This document shows positions 1 to 5,558 of a stretch of 5,558 bases of DNA, one piece after another. Positions within the stretch are counted from its first letter, which is position 1; every line of letters starts with the position of its first letter. The stretch covers positions 1 to 5,558 of the forward strand of contig CADBND010000235.1 of NCBI GenBank assembly GCA_902795875.1, in the 5' to 3' direction. Below the pieces are notes generated by a model. The model had not been told where the DNA came from and did not search any database. It was given only the letters and a program-made list of their open reading frames with translations. The position numbers and the translations under genes are program-made. This DNA comes from an uncultured Erysipelotrichaceae bacterium (GTDB taxonomy: Bacteria > Bacillota_I > Bacilli_A > Erysipelotrichales > Erysipelotrichaceae).

Positions 1-132
1 ACTCTGCCTAAAAATATTATCAAACACATTATAACAAGCAAGCAATCGATTGCGCTATTCCGGCAGTATCATAACGCCTGCATCAAAAACTACCTGAATA
101 ATGATAAAATAAACCTGTCTGAAAAGACATAA
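1..132 (+). CDS. C-terminal end of an unidentified protein (5' end outside the window)
   Basis: Frame 1 is open from the left edge for 43 codons and ends at TAA (130-132). The visible tail is rich in Ile, Lys and Asn, mildly basic and not strongly hydrophobic, so it looks like a soluble C-terminus rather than a membrane segment. I do not recognise a family motif in it. It reads in the same direction as the SGNH hydrolase gene that begins 75 bp later, and the surroundings suggest a polysaccharide-related role, but that is only inference from position. Its codon use (ATA, AAA, AAT) looks a little more AT-rich than the genes to its right. The frame could be open by chance, but the clean run to a stop and the following intergenic gap favour a real gene end. 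Confidence 0.55.
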   Translation, partial: TLPKNIIKHIITSKQSIALFRQYHNACIKNYLNNDKINLSEKT

Positions 133-147
133 CGCAATCATAAACAG

Positions 148-178
148 AACGAAAGATCCGTCAAACGGAGCATTCGTT
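148..178 (+). other. Imperfect hairpin between the partial gene and the SGNH gene
   Basis: AACGAA (148-153) pairs with TTCGTT (173-178). Inside, TCCG (157-160) pairs with CGGA (166-169) around a five-base loop. A 3-by-3 internal loop separates the two stems, in which G155 and C171 may also pair. The bases after the hairpin (ATCTGATC) lack a T-run, so it is not a standard intrinsic terminator. It lies 15 bp after the upstream stop and 14 bp before the ribosome binding site of the next gene. It could be a weak terminator, an RNA processing or stability element, or chance. Confidence 0.4.
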
Positions 179-192
179 ATCTGATCATCAAT

Positions 193-199
193 AAAGGAG
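193..199 (+). promoter_or_regulatory. Ribosome binding site that decides the SGNH gene start
   Basis: AAAGGAG ends 8 nt before ATG at 208 but only 2 nt before the in-frame TTG at 202. The spacing strongly favours the ATG over the TTG as the true start. Confidence 0.8.
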
Positions 200-207
200 C
201 CTTGCCA

Positions 208-963
208 ATGAATAAAAAAACGAAACTGAATCTAATCCTGGTATCCTGCATTGCAGTCTCTTTTCTTATCGCATCGCTAGTGATCGTGATCGAATACAAT
301 CATAAACGGGTCCGATCCGAATCGGCAGAAGAATTTGAAGATTATCTCGATTCGTACCTGTATTCCAGCAATGCCGGAGATGAGCTGCCCGATCAGAGAC
401 ACTTTATCTCAGCCTGGGACAGATGCCTGGACCAGCTGAGGATCGATGCTGATGTGATCTTCCTTGGTGACAGCATCGTTTATAAAAGCGCTTTTGAACA
501 GGAGTTTCCTGATCTTGTCATCTGCAATCTCGGAGTATGTTCCGATACCATTCGGGCCATGAATTACCGTGTAGGAACCTTGGAGACACTCAGGCCTGAA
601 AAAGTCTTCCTTATGGTCGGCATCAACTCCTTAAGGCAATTCAGTCTGGATGAATGCATCGAAGACTATAAAGTCTTAGTCGACAATATCCAGTCTCGCT
701 GGGATTTTGATCTGTACATCATGAGCGTGACACCAGTCGCCAGGGACGGCCTGGGGCCGGAAAACGCATCTCCGGAGACCATCATTGCTTTCAATAAAGC
801 AATCGCTGAGATCGCCGAAGAAAAAGGTGCGACTTATGTAGACCTGTATTCAGAATTGGAAGAAGATGGTTATCTAAAACCGGAATATTCAGATGACGGA
901 CTTCATCTGACTGATGAAGCATATGATGTCTGGACAGATATGATCGAAGACTATCTCTACTGA
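208..963 (+). CDS. Membrane-anchored SGNH/GDSL-family hydrolase
   Basis: This 251-residue protein has the SGNH hydrolase blocks in order. Block I is GDS at 87-89, with Ser89 the expected nucleophile. Block II is Gly109 (NLGVCSDT) and block III is GIN at 138-140; these supply the oxyanion hole. Block V is DGLH at 230-233, giving the Asp230/His233 pair. All catalytic positions are intact. Residues 1-6 are basic and about 7-29 form one hydrophobic segment, so the enzyme is probably tethered by an N-terminal anchor with the catalytic domain outside. Family members remove or transfer acyl groups (often O-acetyl) on sugars, lipids or peptidoglycan; the substrate here is not visible. Beside glycosyltransferases, a role in acyl editing of a surface polysaccharide is a reasonable inference. 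The start is ATG 208, chosen from ribosome-binding-site spacing. An intrinsic terminator lies 34 bp after the stop. The family call is firm; the substrate is open. Confidence 0.9.
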   Translation: MNKKTKLNLILVSCIAVSFLIASLVIVIEYNHKRVRSESAEEFEDYLDSYLYSSNAGDELPDQRHFISAWDRCLDQLRIDADVIFLGDSIVYKSAFEQEFPDLVICNLGVCSDTIRAMNYRVGTLETLRPEKVFLMVGINSLRQFSLDECIEDYKVLVDNIQSRWDFDLYIMSVTPVARDGLGPENASPETIIAFNKAIAEIAEEKGATYVDLYSELEEDGYLKPEYSDDGLHLTDEAYDVWTDMIEDYLY

Positions 964-997
964 TATCATTCTTCATTCAAATGATTTATTTCTCAAT

Positions 998-1028
998 GAT
1001 CCCGCAACACAAACGGGATCTTTTATTT
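998..1028 (+). terminator. Intrinsic terminator after the SGNH hydrolase gene
   Basis: GATCCCG (998-1004) pairs perfectly with CGGGATC (1014-1020) around a nine-base A-rich loop, and TTTTATTT (1021-1028) follows. This has the form of a Rho-independent terminator. It separates the SGNH transcript from the downstream glycosyltransferase, which then needs its own promoter. The upstream side lacks a matching A-run, so it is not clearly bidirectional. Confidence 0.85.
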
Positions 1029-1056
1029 ACAGGCGGTAATATATACTCAAGAGCCA

Positions 1057-1065
1057 TGTTATAAT
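1057..1065 (+). promoter_or_regulatory. Extended -10 promoter element, probably for a leaderless mRNA
   Basis: TGTTATAAT is a perfect extended -10 (TGn followed by TATAAT at 1060-1065). No good -35 hexamer is found 15-19 nt upstream, which extended -10 promoters can tolerate. The usual start point, about 7 nt after the hexamer, falls at 1072-1073, on the A of the glycosyltransferase ATG. The element lies just after the terminator of the preceding gene, where a new promoter would be expected. Confidence 0.6.
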
Positions 1066-1072
1066 TCAAAAT

Positions 1073-2275
1073 ATGAAGACTATCGTAGAAGTTAACAGTA
1101 ATAACTATGCCTCGACCGGCAACATCATGCTGAATATCGCCAAAACAGCCAGAAAAGAAGGCTTTAAAGTCTACACTTTCTGCCGCAATTCCAAAGCTGG
1201 TCATAAATACAATTATGAAGATCAGATCTACATCGGGACCTGGCTCGATCGGGTCATTTCCGAAAGACTGTCGATCCTTTTCGGACTTAACGGATATTTC
1301 AATGTGATCAATACGAAACTGTTCATAAGACAGCTCAAAAAGATCAAACCCGATCTCGTTCATGTTCATTCCATGTGCGACAATTATCTGAATGTAAACA
1401 TATTCTTCGATTATCTGAGAAAAGCAGATATTCCGGTCGTGTGGACCCTGCATGACAACTGGGCTTTTACCGGCAGATGTGCACAGTTCCGCTGTGAAAA
1501 ATGGAGAGAGGGCTGCGGCAATTGCCCTCACCTTGACTATTTTCCCAGATCTCTGTTTCTGGATAATACCCGCAAAGTCTGGCAAAAAAGAGAAAAAGTC
1601 TACAATTCCCTGAATAAAATGACTATCGTTACTCCTTCAGCCTGGCTGGCGGGTCTGGTCAAGATCTCCTTATTCAAAGACCATCATCCGATCAGAGTCA
1701 TCAATAACGGGATCAATCTGGATATCTTCAAACCGATCGAAACAGACTTCCGTAAACAATATCATCTGGAAGACAAATATATCATTTTGGATGTCGCCTA
1801 CTTCTGGGATGCTGGAAAAGGATTGCATGTCTTCCAACAGCTGGCAAAAGATCTTCCTGAAAAATATCAGATCGTCATGGTCGGTACAAATGAAGAAACG
1901 GACAAAGTATTGCCTGATAACATCATTTCGATCCACAAGACCTACAACCAGGAAGAACTGGTCAGGATCTATGCGGCAGCCGATCTTTTCGTCAACCCGA
2001 CGACCGATGAAAACTTCCCGACTGTCAATATGGAAGCTTTGGCATGTGGCCTTCCGGTACTTACCTATGCAACCGGAGGCAGCGCTGAGATCATCGATGA
2101 TACTTCCGGTTCATCGGTTCCTTCCGGTGACTACGAAGCTTTAAAGGCAGAGATCATCCGTATCTGTGAAAACAAGCCTTATAAAAAAGAAGCATGCCTT
2201 GCGCGCGCTTCTCATTTCAACATGAATGATAAATTCAAAGAATATATCGATCTCTACCGTGAACTGCTCAAATAG
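1073..2275 (+). CDS. GT4-family glycosyltransferase with a cysteine cluster
   Basis: This 400-residue protein has a GT-B, GT4-type layout and normal family length. It would transfer a sugar from a nucleotide-sugar to a lipid-linked glycan on the inner face of the membrane; donor and acceptor cannot be read from sequence. The N-terminal domain opens with a beta strand and an STG turn (14-16). TLHDNWAFTG (125-134) precedes four cysteines at 136, 141, 148 and 151. The C-terminal donor domain has a basic AGKG loop (247-250) and an EX7E motif, Glu313 and Glu321, followed by ALACGLPV. The HDxWAFTG-plus-cysteine region resembles the WcaC/WcaL-like capsule and colanic-acid glycosyltransferases. ATG 1073 fits the family N-terminus. 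No Shine-Dalgarno sequence precedes it, unlike the other three complete genes here, and an extended -10 lies 7 nt upstream, so a leaderless transcript is likely. Its last 22 bp overlap the opposing glycosyltransferase gene. A strong terminator after its stop is not visible; only a 4-bp stem (2266-2278) followed by four Ts is present. Confidence 0.92.
   Translation: MKTIVEVNSNNYASTGNIMLNIAKTARKEGFKVYTFCRNSKAGHKYNYEDQIYIGTWLDRVISERLSILFGLNGYFNVINTKLFIRQLKKIKPDLVHVHSMCDNYLNVNIFFDYLRKADIPVVWTLHDNWAFTGRCAQFRCEKWREGCGNCPHLDYFPRSLFLDNTRKVWQKREKVYNSLNKMTIVTPSAWLAGLVKISLFKDHHPIRVINNGINLDIFKPIETDFRKQYHLEDKYIILDVAYFWDAGKGLHVFQQLAKDLPEKYQIVMVGTNEETDKVLPDNIISIHKTYNQEELVRIYAAADLFVNPTTDENFPTVNMEALACGLPVLTYATGGSAEIIDDTSGSSVPSGDYEALKAEIIRICENKPYKKEACLARASHFNMNDKFKEYIDLYRELLK
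2183..2211 (-). terminator. Terminator-like hairpin for the minus-strand operon, inside the plus-strand gene
   Basis: Read on the minus strand, GAAGC (2211-2207) pairs with GCTTC (2193-2189). The stem can extend inward by a G-T wobble, a mismatch and two GC pairs, leaving a five-base loop. Six Ts (2188-2183) follow the stem immediately. It lies 42 nt beyond the stop of the minus-strand glycosyltransferase, where an operon terminator would be expected. On the plus strand the same bases encode part of the C-terminus of the opposing glycosyltransferase (the KKEA...RAS region), so the element could be coincidental coding sequence. Confidence 0.5.
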
Positions 2276-3378
2276 AGCTTTTCCAGGTTTTTGATCTCCC
2301 TTCTCATATCGTAATCATTGATATCGCCGTATTTGTCGATATTTCCTGTTGGATCATGTAAAGCTTTCACCCAGCTTTCCACAGGATCGTTCAAAGACAA
2401 ACAGGTGATATTTTTACTTTGATAGACTGCCTTGGGAACGTTATCCGATACAACACAAGGTAGTCCCACGATCTGTGCTTCGATCAATACGATACCAAAG
2501 CCTTCATATCTAGAAGGCAGAACAAAGACGTCCATTGCGTTCATCAGTTCCGGAACATCATCCCGGTTCACCAGCATCTTCACCTTATCCTCAACGCCAA
2601 GTTCCTTTATCCGTTCCCTGAGTTCACTCTCCAGGTTACCCCTGCCGATCAGCAAAAGATAACAGTTATCGTATTTCTTTTGCATTTCATCAAAAACAGC
2701 CAGTGTGAATTTCGGATTCTTCTGTTCATCGAAACGTCCGACCTGACCAACCACATAGGCATCCTGTGGGATCCCCAGCTCCTGTCTCATTTGTTTTTTG
2801 TCTTTGTTCAGATGCACAAAACGGTCAAAATCGACGGCATTTCTGATCACAGCCACATTGTCGATCGCATACATTTCTTCGATCTCTTTAGCCATGTCTT
2901 CATGTAAAGCAATGATCTGCAGATCGTTATGATCGAGAAGATAACGGCACGCATCCCTTTCAGCCGGTCTTTCATCACCGATCAGTTTCTGCGGAGGATT
3001 ATGACATGTCCAAAGCAGTTTGATCCCACTTAGGCTATCCCGCAAATAATAGAGGACTTCCAGCAATTCCAGATGCGTATGGATAAGATCCGGTTTCAGC
3101 TTTTCGATCGCCTTCTTCGTCAGCATGGCGACATATCTTTTCCCAAAGATCCGGGCGATCACCTTGTTTATGAAAAAAGATCTCTCGTACATGCATACGA
3201 TCTTTACGTCGTTTTCTTTCAGGACCTTATAGATATTCGAATTCGGACGGTAATCTTCACAAAGGATCGTCACATCGAACTTTTCCTTGTCTAATAGCAA
3301 CGCATAATCCTTGACTAACGTCTCAGCACCGCCATCCTGGATCCGGCCGATGAATTCAACAACTTTAATTCTTTTCAT
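2254..3378 (-). CDS. GT4-family glycosyltransferase, EpsF-like
   Basis: This 374-residue GT-B enzyme is of usual family length. The N-terminal acceptor domain carries the glycine-rich DGGAET loop (15-20) and PDLIHTH (96-102). The linker GRFDEQKNP (214-222) is typical of EpsF/CpsF-like GT4 enzymes, and LLIGRGNLESEL (242-253) follows. The EX7E motif is Glu292 to Glu300 within SRYEGFGIVLIEA. It would add one sugar to the growing lipid-linked repeat unit at the cytoplasmic membrane face; the sugar is not predictable. It is the last visible gene of the operon. Its ATG lies inside the end of the LicD gene (14-nt overlap), with AAGGAGG 3 nt upstream, so translation is probably coupled. The tail LYLSSSR ends within sequence shared with the opposing glycosyltransferase gene and departs from the LYxELL-type ending seen in many relatives, which hints that its original 3' end was altered. 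The family call is firm. Confidence 0.93.
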   Translation of the reverse strand: MKRIKVVEFIGRIQDGGAETLVKDYALLLDKEKFDVTILCEDYRPNSNIYKVLKENDVKIVCMYERSFFINKVIARIFGKRYVAMLTKKAIEKLKPDLIHTHLELLEVLYYLRDSLSGIKLLWTCHNPPQKLIGDERPAERDACRYLLDHNDLQIIALHEDMAKEIEEMYAIDNVAVIRNAVDFDRFVHLNKDKKQMRQELGIPQDAYVVGQVGRFDEQKNPKFTLAVFDEMQKKYDNCYLLLIGRGNLESELRERIKELGVEDKVKMLVNRDDVPELMNAMDVFVLPSRYEGFGIVLIEAQIVGLPCVVSDNVPKAVYQSKNITCLSLNDPVESWVKALHDPTGNIDKYGDINDYDMRREIKNLEKLYLSSSR

Positions 3379-4162
3379 CGTCCTCCTTCAAGCTGTAACA
3401 TTCAAAATCATGAACGACTCTTTTGTCCTCCGGAGGCAGTGTCATATAATCGCCAAAGAAAGCAGTTAAAAACTCATTATACCCTTTCGGGATACAGAAG
3501 CTATGACCCTCAAATTCGCCGGTCGCTTTTTCATAGACGCTTTTCGGCAAAGCTCCTGTAAAGCCGTTTGGAGACCAACGCCAGCGGATGACGTAATCAC
3601 TGGTATCGTAATCGTAAATCTTTGCATTCTTTTCGATCATCTTTACGATATTCTTGCTGCCGATGATCCGCGGAATGATACGGTTAATACACTTGATCGG
3701 ATTCTTTCTTAAAAAGATCGGCTGATTGGAAAGCCTGAGTAAAGTCTCCAGGAAACACTCTTTTTTATACATTTTTTCAATGATCTTTTCATCATTCACG
3801 ACCCCGTCCAGAGGAAAGATATCGATATCTACACCGATTGGCTTGTTCTTTTTGTAATCCGTATCCGCCTCATATTTGACAGTGTCAGGGTCATAAGCCT
3901 TTGCGTAATATAAAAGACCTTCCTCGGGCTTTAAGAGCTTGTAAGGGCCTTTATATTCCTTCAAAAGCCGTTCATAATCCGGACGAGGCATCATGATGTC
4001 GATATCATCATCCCAGGGAATATAGCCCTTATGCCGGATCGCCCCAAGCAAGGTACCGACAGAAAGAAAATAAGTGATGTTGTTTTTATCACAGAAATCA
4101 GCGATATCGATCAGGATATCCAGCGAGATCTTCTTACATTCTTCCAGACTCAGTTTACGCAT
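3365..4162 (-). CDS. LicD-family phosphotransferase (polysaccharide or teichoic acid decoration)
   Basis: This 265-residue protein carries the LicD/fukutin-type nucleotidyltransferase-fold signature. GTLLGAIRHKGYIPWDDDID spans residues 36-55, with the acidic D51/D52/D53 and D55 likely to bind metal. A second acidic motif, DIDIFPLDG, spans 112-120. The family's C-terminal block FFGDYMTLPPEDKR lies at 235-248. LicD proteins move a phospho-alcohol (phosphocholine from CDP-choline in pneumococcal LicD; ribitol-P or glycerol-P in others) onto a glycan. No CDP-choline or CDP-ribitol synthesis gene is in this window, so the donor is unknown. No signal peptide or membrane segment is seen, so it should act in the cytoplasm before export by the adjacent flippase. 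Its ATG overlaps the flippase stop by 8 nt (ATGCGTAA) and AAAAAGGAG lies 4 nt upstream. The length is normal and all key residues are present. Confidence 0.93.
   Translation of the reverse strand: MRKLSLEECKKISLDILIDIADFCDKNNITYFLSVGTLLGAIRHKGYIPWDDDIDIMMPRPDYERLLKEYKGPYKLLKPEEGLLYYAKAYDPDTVKYEADTDYKKNKPIGVDIDIFPLDGVVNDEKIIEKMYKKECFLETLLRLSNQPIFLRKNPIKCINRIIPRIIGSKNIVKMIEKNAKIYDYDTSDYVIRWRWSPNGFTGALPKSVYEKATGEFEGHSFCIPKGYNEFLTAFFGDYMTLPPEDKRVVHDFECYSLKEDDEKN
3382..3388 (-). promoter_or_regulatory. Ribosome binding site for the minus-strand glycosyltransferase, inside the LicD gene
   Basis: AAGGAGG on the minus strand lies in the last codons of the LicD gene, 3 nt before ATG (3378-3376). The spacing is short but the match is near-perfect, and no alternative start codon fits better. 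Its position supports translational coupling to LicD. Confidence 0.75.
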
Positions 4163-5558
4163 CTTTCTCCTTTTTGAATCTGTGCTTGAAGATGCCCAGG
4201 ATCTTGCCTATAGTATTCTGCATATCTTCCCGATAGAAGAGTAAGTCAGTGACCAGAGTCAAGGTTCCGGCCAGAATCGTCGTGATGAACGCATATTTGA
4301 TCCACATCATCCAGCCGTTGAACAGTACCGGCATATACAGACGTGAGATCAGATGAACTGCTGCCATAATAAAGAAACAGATTGCTGTGTGTTTAATGAA
4401 ATATGAAACATCGCGATACATGATGTTGTTCGATAAGTATATGACATACTGCAATGTCCTAAAGACCATGGCACACAGTGTTCCTAAGGCAACACCGGAA
4501 AGGCCAAACAGTACGACACCAACGACAGACACAACGATATTGATGACCGCCTCCATGATGGCACCGTTTCTTGTCTGCTTATAATGACCGGCAGCGATCG
4601 TGATCGCCCGATACGGTACCCTCAAACAGTTGAAGATACCGCCCATTATCATCAGTAAAGAGAAAACAGAACGGATATATTCCGCATCGGTGATGCCACT
4701 CGTATAAACATATACAAATGGGATCATCATGACGAACGTGACCGAGTATAGAACAGAAGTAAACGAGAAGATGATCAGTTCAAAAATACTGAGATTTTTA
4801 TGCATCGCCTCGATCTCACCGCGGGCATACATGTCGCCGAAAGCAGCACTGAAACCGACCGTGAACCGAGTAACGATCTTCTTCAGATTGGAGATCACAT
4901 AGTGATAGACCGTATAGACCGATATCTCCTCCAAAGGTAAAAACATCGTCAGAATGATGACATCGGTATTATTGTTGACGAAAGAAGCCACTTCGTGTGC
5001 TGCCGCATCCCACTTCTGCGGGATCTTATCTTCACTGGGATGAACCTTCATAAGATGATATTTCTTATGACAGTAGATATAAAGGAAGATCGGCGTGATC
5101 AGGTTTACCAAAGAACTGCCCAGTTTCACAAAGTGTAAAGACATATTGTGTTTCATAAGAATGACCGCAACAATCGTATTCAGGATCGTCGTCACGATCT
5201 CCAGGGAAGTCGTAATATAATCCTTCTGGTCAGCACTCAAAAGCGTCTGATAAGTGAAGCCGAAATAATACTGTCCAAAAGTGGAGATCGAGATGATGAA
5301 TATCAATGAAGCGGTAAAGAACCATTCATATTCCCTAACGATAAACAGAGGATAGACGATCGAAAGGACCACCACGAAGATCAGGAAGACGAAAGAGATC
5401 TTCCGCATGAATTTCTCCGTTGACGCAAGGACCTCACTGATCTCTCTGGTGTTATTCTCCGCCAAAGGCTTATATAGAGCGACCGCCGTCGCACCGCCGA
5501 TCCCTGCCTTCATCAGTGAAATGTAGGAAATAAACTGCGAAATCGACTGTGTGATCGC
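4155..5558 (-). CDS. Wzx-type polysaccharide flippase (5' end outside the window)
   Basis: The reading frame is open to the right edge, giving 467 visible residues. The ATG at 5513 is internal: the 15 codons before it read on without a stop and, with what follows, give the conserved early flippase region (ISQFISYISL, then GGATAVALYKPLAE). The true start lies beyond 5558, probably some tens of residues upstream given the usual length near 500. Counting from the Met at 5513, hydrophobic segments lie near residues 40-60, 65-85, 103-121, 126-147, 184-200, 241-270, 281-297, 317-345, 371-389 and 403-425, as expected for a MATE/MOP-superfamily oligosaccharide exporter. It would flip the undecaprenyl-linked repeat unit from inside to outside. 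The C-terminus is lysine-rich and cytoplasmic. It is the first visible gene of the minus-strand operon; the promoter is outside the window. A polymerase (Wzy) is not in the window. Confidence 0.92.
   Translation of the reverse strand, partial: AITQSISQFISYISLMKAGIGGATAVALYKPLAENNTREISEVLASTEKFMRKISFVFLIFVVVLSIVYPLFIVREYEWFFTASLIFIISISTFGQYYFGFTYQTLLSADQKDYITTSLEIVTTILNTIVAVILMKHNMSLHFVKLGSSLVNLITPIFLYIYCHKKYHLMKVHPSEDKIPQKWDAAAHEVASFVNNNTDVIILTMFLPLEEISVYTVYHYVISNLKKIVTRFTVGFSAAFGDMYARGEIEAMHKNLSIFELIIFSFTSVLYSVTFVMMIPFVYVYTSGITDAEYIRSVFSLLMIMGGIFNCLRVPYRAITIAAGHYKQTRNGAIMEAVINIVVSVVGVVLFGLSGVALGTLCAMVFRTLQYVIYLSNNIMYRDVSYFIKHTAICFFIMAAVHLISRLYMPVLFNGWMMWIKYAFITTILAGTLTLVTDLLFYREDMQNTIGKILGIFKHRFKKEKDA
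4167..4175 (-). promoter_or_regulatory. Ribosome binding site for the LicD gene, inside the flippase gene
   Basis: AAAAAGGAG on the minus strand ends 4 nt before the LicD ATG (4162-4160). It lies in the lysine-rich last codons of the flippase gene, which supports translational coupling. Confidence 0.75.

Noticed and set aside
202..207. TTG at 202 as the start of the SGNH hydrolase
   Set aside because: It is only 2 nt from the AAAGGAG site. The ATG at 208 has an 8-nt spacing and is a better start codon.
238..249. LVSC lipobox-like motif in the SGNH hydrolase (Cys14), suggesting a lipoprotein
   Set aside because: The cysteine falls after only about five hydrophobic residues and the hydrophobic run continues well past it, so a plain membrane anchor fits better than a lipoprotein signal.
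986..1585. A 199-codon open frame on the minus strand
   Set aside because: It runs antisense to a well-supported glycosyltransferase, starts at a TTG with no ribosome binding site, shows no family motifs and extends into the SGNH terminator. The plus-strand gene's codon preferences can leave the opposite frame open.
2266..2282. Possible terminator for the plus-strand glycosyltransferase (GCTC/GAGC stem plus TTTT)
   Set aside because: The stem is only 4 bp and the T-run is short. It is too weak to call from sequence alone.
2321..2342. ATATCG/CGATAT inverted repeat downstream of the plus-strand glycosyltransferase
   Set aside because: It is AT-rich, has a ten-base loop and no following T-run, and lies in coding sequence of the opposing gene. 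It is likely to be chance.
4594..4607. GCGATC/GATCGC inverted repeat inside the flippase gene, as a possible operator
   Set aside because: It is internal to coding sequence and explained by the general abundance of GATC in the window.
5511..5513. ATG at 5513-5511 as the start of the flippase
   Set aside because: The frame stays open to the window edge, and the residues before this Met continue the conserved N-terminal flippase sequence, so this is an internal Met.
1..5558. CRISPR arrays, tRNA or rRNA genes, transposases and long direct repeats
   Set aside because: I read both strands for these and saw none. The window is almost fully accounted for by the listed genes and short gaps.

Overview
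The window looks like part of a surface-polysaccharide locus (capsule, exopolysaccharide or decorated teichoic acid) of a Bacillota (Firmicutes) bacterium. Evidence for this host is the strong AAGGAGG-type ribosome binding sites, the low-to-mid 40s GC content (sampled by eye on a few lines), compact overlapping genes, and protein types typical of Gram-positive Wzx/Wzy-style clusters. I cannot name the genus.

Left half, plus strand: the 3' end of an unidentified gene (1-132) is followed by a short gap with an imperfect hairpin. Next comes a membrane-anchored SGNH/GDSL hydrolase (208-963), probably an esterase or acyl-editing enzyme acting outside the membrane. A good intrinsic terminator (998-1028) closes that unit. 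A GT4-family glycosyltransferase (1073-2275) follows. It has no Shine-Dalgarno sequence, but an extended -10 element sits just upstream of its ATG, which suggests a leaderless mRNA.

Right half, minus strand: three overlapping genes form one operon read right to left. They are a Wzx-type flippase (open at the right edge, 5558 to 4155), a LicD-family phosphotransferase (4162 to 3365) and a second GT4 glycosyltransferase (3378 to 2254). The genes overlap by 8 and 14 nt, with Shine-Dalgarno sequences inside the preceding gene, so they are probably translationally coupled.

The two halves converge tail to tail. The two glycosyltransferase genes share 22 bp at their 3' ends with no intergenic space. 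A terminator-like hairpin with six Ts for the minus-strand operon lies inside the plus-strand glycosyltransferase gene.

Together the genes would build a repeat unit on a lipid carrier (two glycosyltransferases), decorate it with a phospho-alcohol such as phosphocholine, ribitol-P or glycerol-P (LicD), move it across the membrane (flippase), and perhaps edit acyl groups outside (SGNH hydrolase). Every complete gene falls in a known family. I do not see a clearly new system. The most interesting points are the gene architecture at the convergent junction, the likely leaderless gene, and a strong excess of GATC across the window.
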